From NCBI RefSeq assembly GCF_023264675.1, contig NZ_JAHFVG010000022.1:24528-88527 (forward strand): a stretch of 64,000 nucleotides of DNA, written 5' to 3'. Under the pieces are notes generated by a model. It had not been told where the DNA came from and did not search any database. It saw only the letters and a program-made list of their open reading frames with translations. The position numbers were made by a program, and so were the translations under genes. Positions 62,313-64,000 of this stretch are shown in pieces. Every line of letters begins with the position of its first letter. Positions within the stretch are counted from its first letter, which is position 1. Source of the DNA: Rhodococcus sp. (in: high G+C Gram-positive bacteria) (GTDB lineage: Bacteria > Actinomycetota > Actinomycetes > Mycobacteriales > Mycobacteriaceae).

Positions 62313-62918
62313 ATGAACAGCCTTGTTGTCGTCTCACACGCCGATTCCAACTCCCTGACCCACCACATCGCGCGAACGACAGTGGAGGCACTTCGGCGCT
62401 CCGGCGGAACCGCCGACCTGGTCGATCTCGGCGCCGAAGGCTTCGATCCGCGCTTCGGCGACGCAGATCTGCGGTTCTATCGGGGGACCGGGCCCGCCCC
62501 TGCCGACGTGGTGGCCGAGCAGGAACGCCTCGACACCGCGGACCAGTTGGTCCTCGTGTTTCCGATGTACTGGTGGTCGATGCCAGCCCTGCTCAAAGGA
62601 TGGATCGATCGAGTCTTCGTGAACGGCTGGGCCTTCGACTACACGCCGGGCAGCAATTTCGAAAAGAAGCTGAGCAGACTCACCGTCCATCTCGTCCCGG
62701 TGGCCGGAGACGACGCCGACAGCTTCGAACGCCATGGTCTCGACGTCGCTTTCCGCAGTCAGATCGAGAGCGGGATCTTCGAGTACTGCGGCGCAGTAGT
62801 CGGCTCCACTACCTTTGTGTACCAGTCGGATACAAGTTCACGGGAAATCCTCGCCGAAAAGATAACCGCCGTCGCCGACGGTATCTCGGCCCGCATCTTC
62901 GAGCCTTCCTTCGGCTGA
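62313..62918 (+). CDS. Flavodoxin-fold NAD(P)H:quinone oxidoreductase
   Basis: This 201-residue protein begins with the flavin-binding strand SLVVVSHADSNSLTHHIA and carries LVFPMYWWSMPALLKGWIDRVFVNGWAF, the hallmark of KefF/MdaB/NQO1 relatives. These reduce quinones by two electrons to avoid radical formation. GGAGGAAGA lies close before ATG 62313. It is likely repressed by the divergent TetR protein and induced by quinones or electrophiles (inference). Confidence 0.92.
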   Translation: MNSLVVVSHADSNSLTHHIARTTVEALRRSGGTADLVDLGAEGFDPRFGDADLRFYRGTGPAPADVVAEQERLDTADQLVLVFPMYWWSMPALLKGWIDRVFVNGWAFDYTPGSNFEKKLSRLTVHLVPVAGDDADSFERHGLDVAFRSQIESGIFEYCGAVVGSTTFVYQSDTSSREILAEKITAVADGISARIFEPSFG

Positions 62919-63050
62919 CGTACCCGGCGGGTAACTCGGCCCTACGGGGAGCTGCGCTCGAGATTGGACCGAACAGCGGATATTCGTTACTCCGCCACGG
63001 TGCGACGATTGTCTCCGACGGACATTCCATCTCGCCATGAAGCAATCATT

Positions 63051-63451
63051 CTGAGCAGTAATGCAATACGAAAATCCATCGCTGTTGCCAATGCAGTGGC
63101 GGCGGTACCGCTCGCGCTGCCCGGTCCCGGTCTCTTCGCGCCGTGACAGTCATGCAAATCAGGCCACACTCGCGGGCGGCCCCGGAGTGACCCAGATCCA
63201 GCATGACCTGGGGCGCAGAGGACCCGCATCGTTCAACCTCAGCTGGGAAACGTACAACATCCCCGACAACAACGACGTCTACTACCAAGGCGGACTCGTG
63301 TTCAGCACTGGCTACGTGGAAAACCAAACCAACGAGGGCACGGGCTCCGCCGTGATCAACCTTCCAACCGCCTGACACAAGCGTCCTCGTCAAAGTGATC
63401 GGCCCCGGCGGAACCGAGTGGGACTACAACGTCGGATGCCCATTCGCTTAG
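63051..63451 (+). pseudogene. Decayed gene for a small secreted protein
   Basis: Three frames join into one plausible protein. A signal-peptide-like stretch (63051-63143, SSNAIRKSIAVANAVAAVPL) runs to a stop. A body in another frame (about 63145-63372, FNLSWETYNIPDNNDVYYQG then LVFSTGYVENQ) ends in TGA. A tail in the third frame (63371-63451, SVLVKVIGPGGTEWDYNVGC) closes it. The body-to-tail switch fits a one-base change near 63367-63373. No usable start codon precedes the signal. The beta-strand body and single tail Cys suggest a secreted beta-sandwich. Confidence 0.55.
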
Positions 63452-63521
63452 AGCGTGACTCCCAGAATCGGGTGTGGTGGCGACCGAACTGTGGGTCGCC
63501 ACCACAACCATCGCGCGGTTG

Positions 63522-63539
63522 CGTTGTACCGGTACAACG
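63522..63539. repeat. Perfect 18-bp palindrome
   Basis: CGTTGTACCGGTACAACG is self-complementary over all 18 bases with no spacer. It lies in the 281-base gap between the pseudogene and the HNH gene. It could be an operator or a recombination end; no gene nearby explains it. Confidence 0.6.
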
Positions 63540-63633
63540 GGTTCGTCCCCGACGTACTGCGGAAGACTTCCCGGGAATCAGTGGGTTCGTGACGATCAGA
63601 ATGATGCGCTCACCAAGCCACCCTGTTCGAGAG

Positions 63634-63648
63634 TGTTGCAGTGCAACA
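63634..63648. repeat. 15-bp palindrome upstream of the HNH promoter
   Basis: TGTTGCA G TGCAACA has perfect 7-bp arms. It ends 9 bases before the -35 element of the HNH promoter. The position suits an additional regulator. Confidence 0.5.
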
Positions 63649-63657
63649 GATTTGCTC

Positions 63658-63701
63658 TTGACGCGCCGTTTCTTGTGCACTACTCTCGAACATACGTTCT
63701 A
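63658..63701 (+). promoter_or_regulatory. SigA-type promoter with overlapping LexA/SOS box
   Basis: TTGACG (63658-63663), a 17-base spacer and TACTCT (63681-63686) form a good vegetative promoter. TCGAAC ATAC GTTCTA (63686-63701) matches the mycobacterial-type SOS box TCGAAC-N4-GTTCGA with one mismatch and covers the expected transcription start. LexA bound here would block initiation until DNA damage. Confidence 0.75.
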
Positions 63702-63732
63702 GTGCAAGAGTTCGAGCGGCCGGGGGGCAACA

Positions 63733-64000
63733 GTGCGAAGAAGTCTCAGAGGTGCATTCGCGGGCTACACCGGCCCACAGAACAAGCCCGTCATCGACCA
63801 GACGCTCCTCCAAGAAATAGCCGACGTCGCAATCCTCGAAAACCAAGCATGCGCCCGCAAAGTAACACTGGCAGCGCGCATGTGGGACTCCTGCATTCAC
63901 CAAACCATCCAGGTCGGTGAACACATCACCGACGCCGGCAACTACGCAGCATCCGAGACAGCCGCAGCCCTCGGATGCTCCAAAACGGTCGCCGACACCC
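63733..64000 (+). CDS. DUF222/13E12-type HNH endonuclease, N-terminal part, cut by window end
   Basis: This frame is open from GTG 63733 (GGGGGG lies 8 bases upstream) to the window edge, 89 residues. LLQEIADVAILENQACARKVTLAARMW and YAASETAAALGCSKTVADT match the start of DUF222 proteins, which usually carry a C-terminal HNH nuclease domain, not visible here. In Mycobacterium tuberculosis several relatives (13E12 family) are LexA-controlled, in line with the SOS box upstream. Confidence 0.75.
   Translation, partial: MRRSLRGAFAGYTGPQNKPVIDQTLLQEIADVAILENQACARKVTLAARMWDSCIHQTIQVGEHITDAGNYAASETAAALGCSKTVADT

Noticed and set aside
63474-63920. 148-residue frame across the HNH promoter and start
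   Set aside because: It runs through the promoter, SOS box and ribosome site of the HNH gene and has no domain.

Overview
The window reads as chromosome of a high-GC actinobacterium, most likely Nocardiaceae and close to Rhodococcus (inference; no rRNA gene is present to confirm it). Supporting signs are dense, strongly GC-biased coding on both strands, many GTG starts, ATGA/GTGA stop-start overlaps, PucR, HxlR, MarR and TetR regulators, an LLM flavin oxidoreductase, urea carboxylase with allophanate hydrolase, and a DUF222/13E12-type HNH gene behind a mycobacterial-type SOS box. No tRNA, rRNA, CRISPR array, complete insertion sequence or prophage was seen.

Layout. 0-3.3 kb: the end of urea carboxylase plus allophanate hydrolase (urea to CO2 and ammonia), then a PaaI-type thioesterase with its HxlR regulator. 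3.3-9.5 kb: LysE exporter, DUF937 protein, SGNH lipoprotein, class A beta-lactamase, a 34-residue peptide ORF, a zinc-ribbon metallo-hydrolase and a membrane alpha/beta-hydrolase. 9.5-18 kb: split transketolase, a small secreted protein, FAD monooxygenase, thioredoxin-reductase-like dithiol enzyme, MarR/MFS pair, and an HTH-Clp_N regulator with twin palindromes. 18-22.4 kb: a membrane GGDEF-EAL protein and gamma-glutamyltransferase. 22.4-30 kb: complete kdpFABCDE, including a 27-residue kdpF, behind helically phased direct repeats. 30-33.6 kb: a divergent Asp23 envelope-stress locus with ECF sigma, four Asp23-like proteins, a mini J-domain-like protein, DUF2273 and an AmaP-like membrane protein. 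33.6-41.2 kb: DUF998, EAL plus PucR, a DGPF/ECF42 sigma pair carrying an exact 30-bp tandem duplication, and a large LuxR ATPase regulator. 41.2-46.8 kb: MFS/TetR, NDH-2/LysR and an unknown polytopic membrane protein. 47-51.5 kb: a 1500-residue CheB-CheR-PAS-GGDEF-EAL fusion. 51.5-62.9 kb: malate:quinone oxidoreductase/LysR, several hydrolases, an LLM enzyme, a MarR-SNF2-SWIM operon, an AAA ATPase, and TetR/quinone-reductase. 62.9-64 kb: a decayed secreted-protein gene, two palindromes, and an SOS-controlled HNH gene cut by the window end.

Themes. Local regulator plus target pairs dominate, and most show a palindrome in the shared promoter. Three proteins are built for cyclic-di-GMP turnover. 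Respiratory-chain entry enzymes (NDH-2, Mqo) each sit beside a divergent LysR gene. The parts I find most worth follow-up are the Asp23/J-like/ECF locus, the CheB-CheR-GGDEF-EAL fusion, the Clp_N regulator with twin operators, and the SOS-box HNH gene. All functions are read from motifs and gene order by eye; no database search was run.
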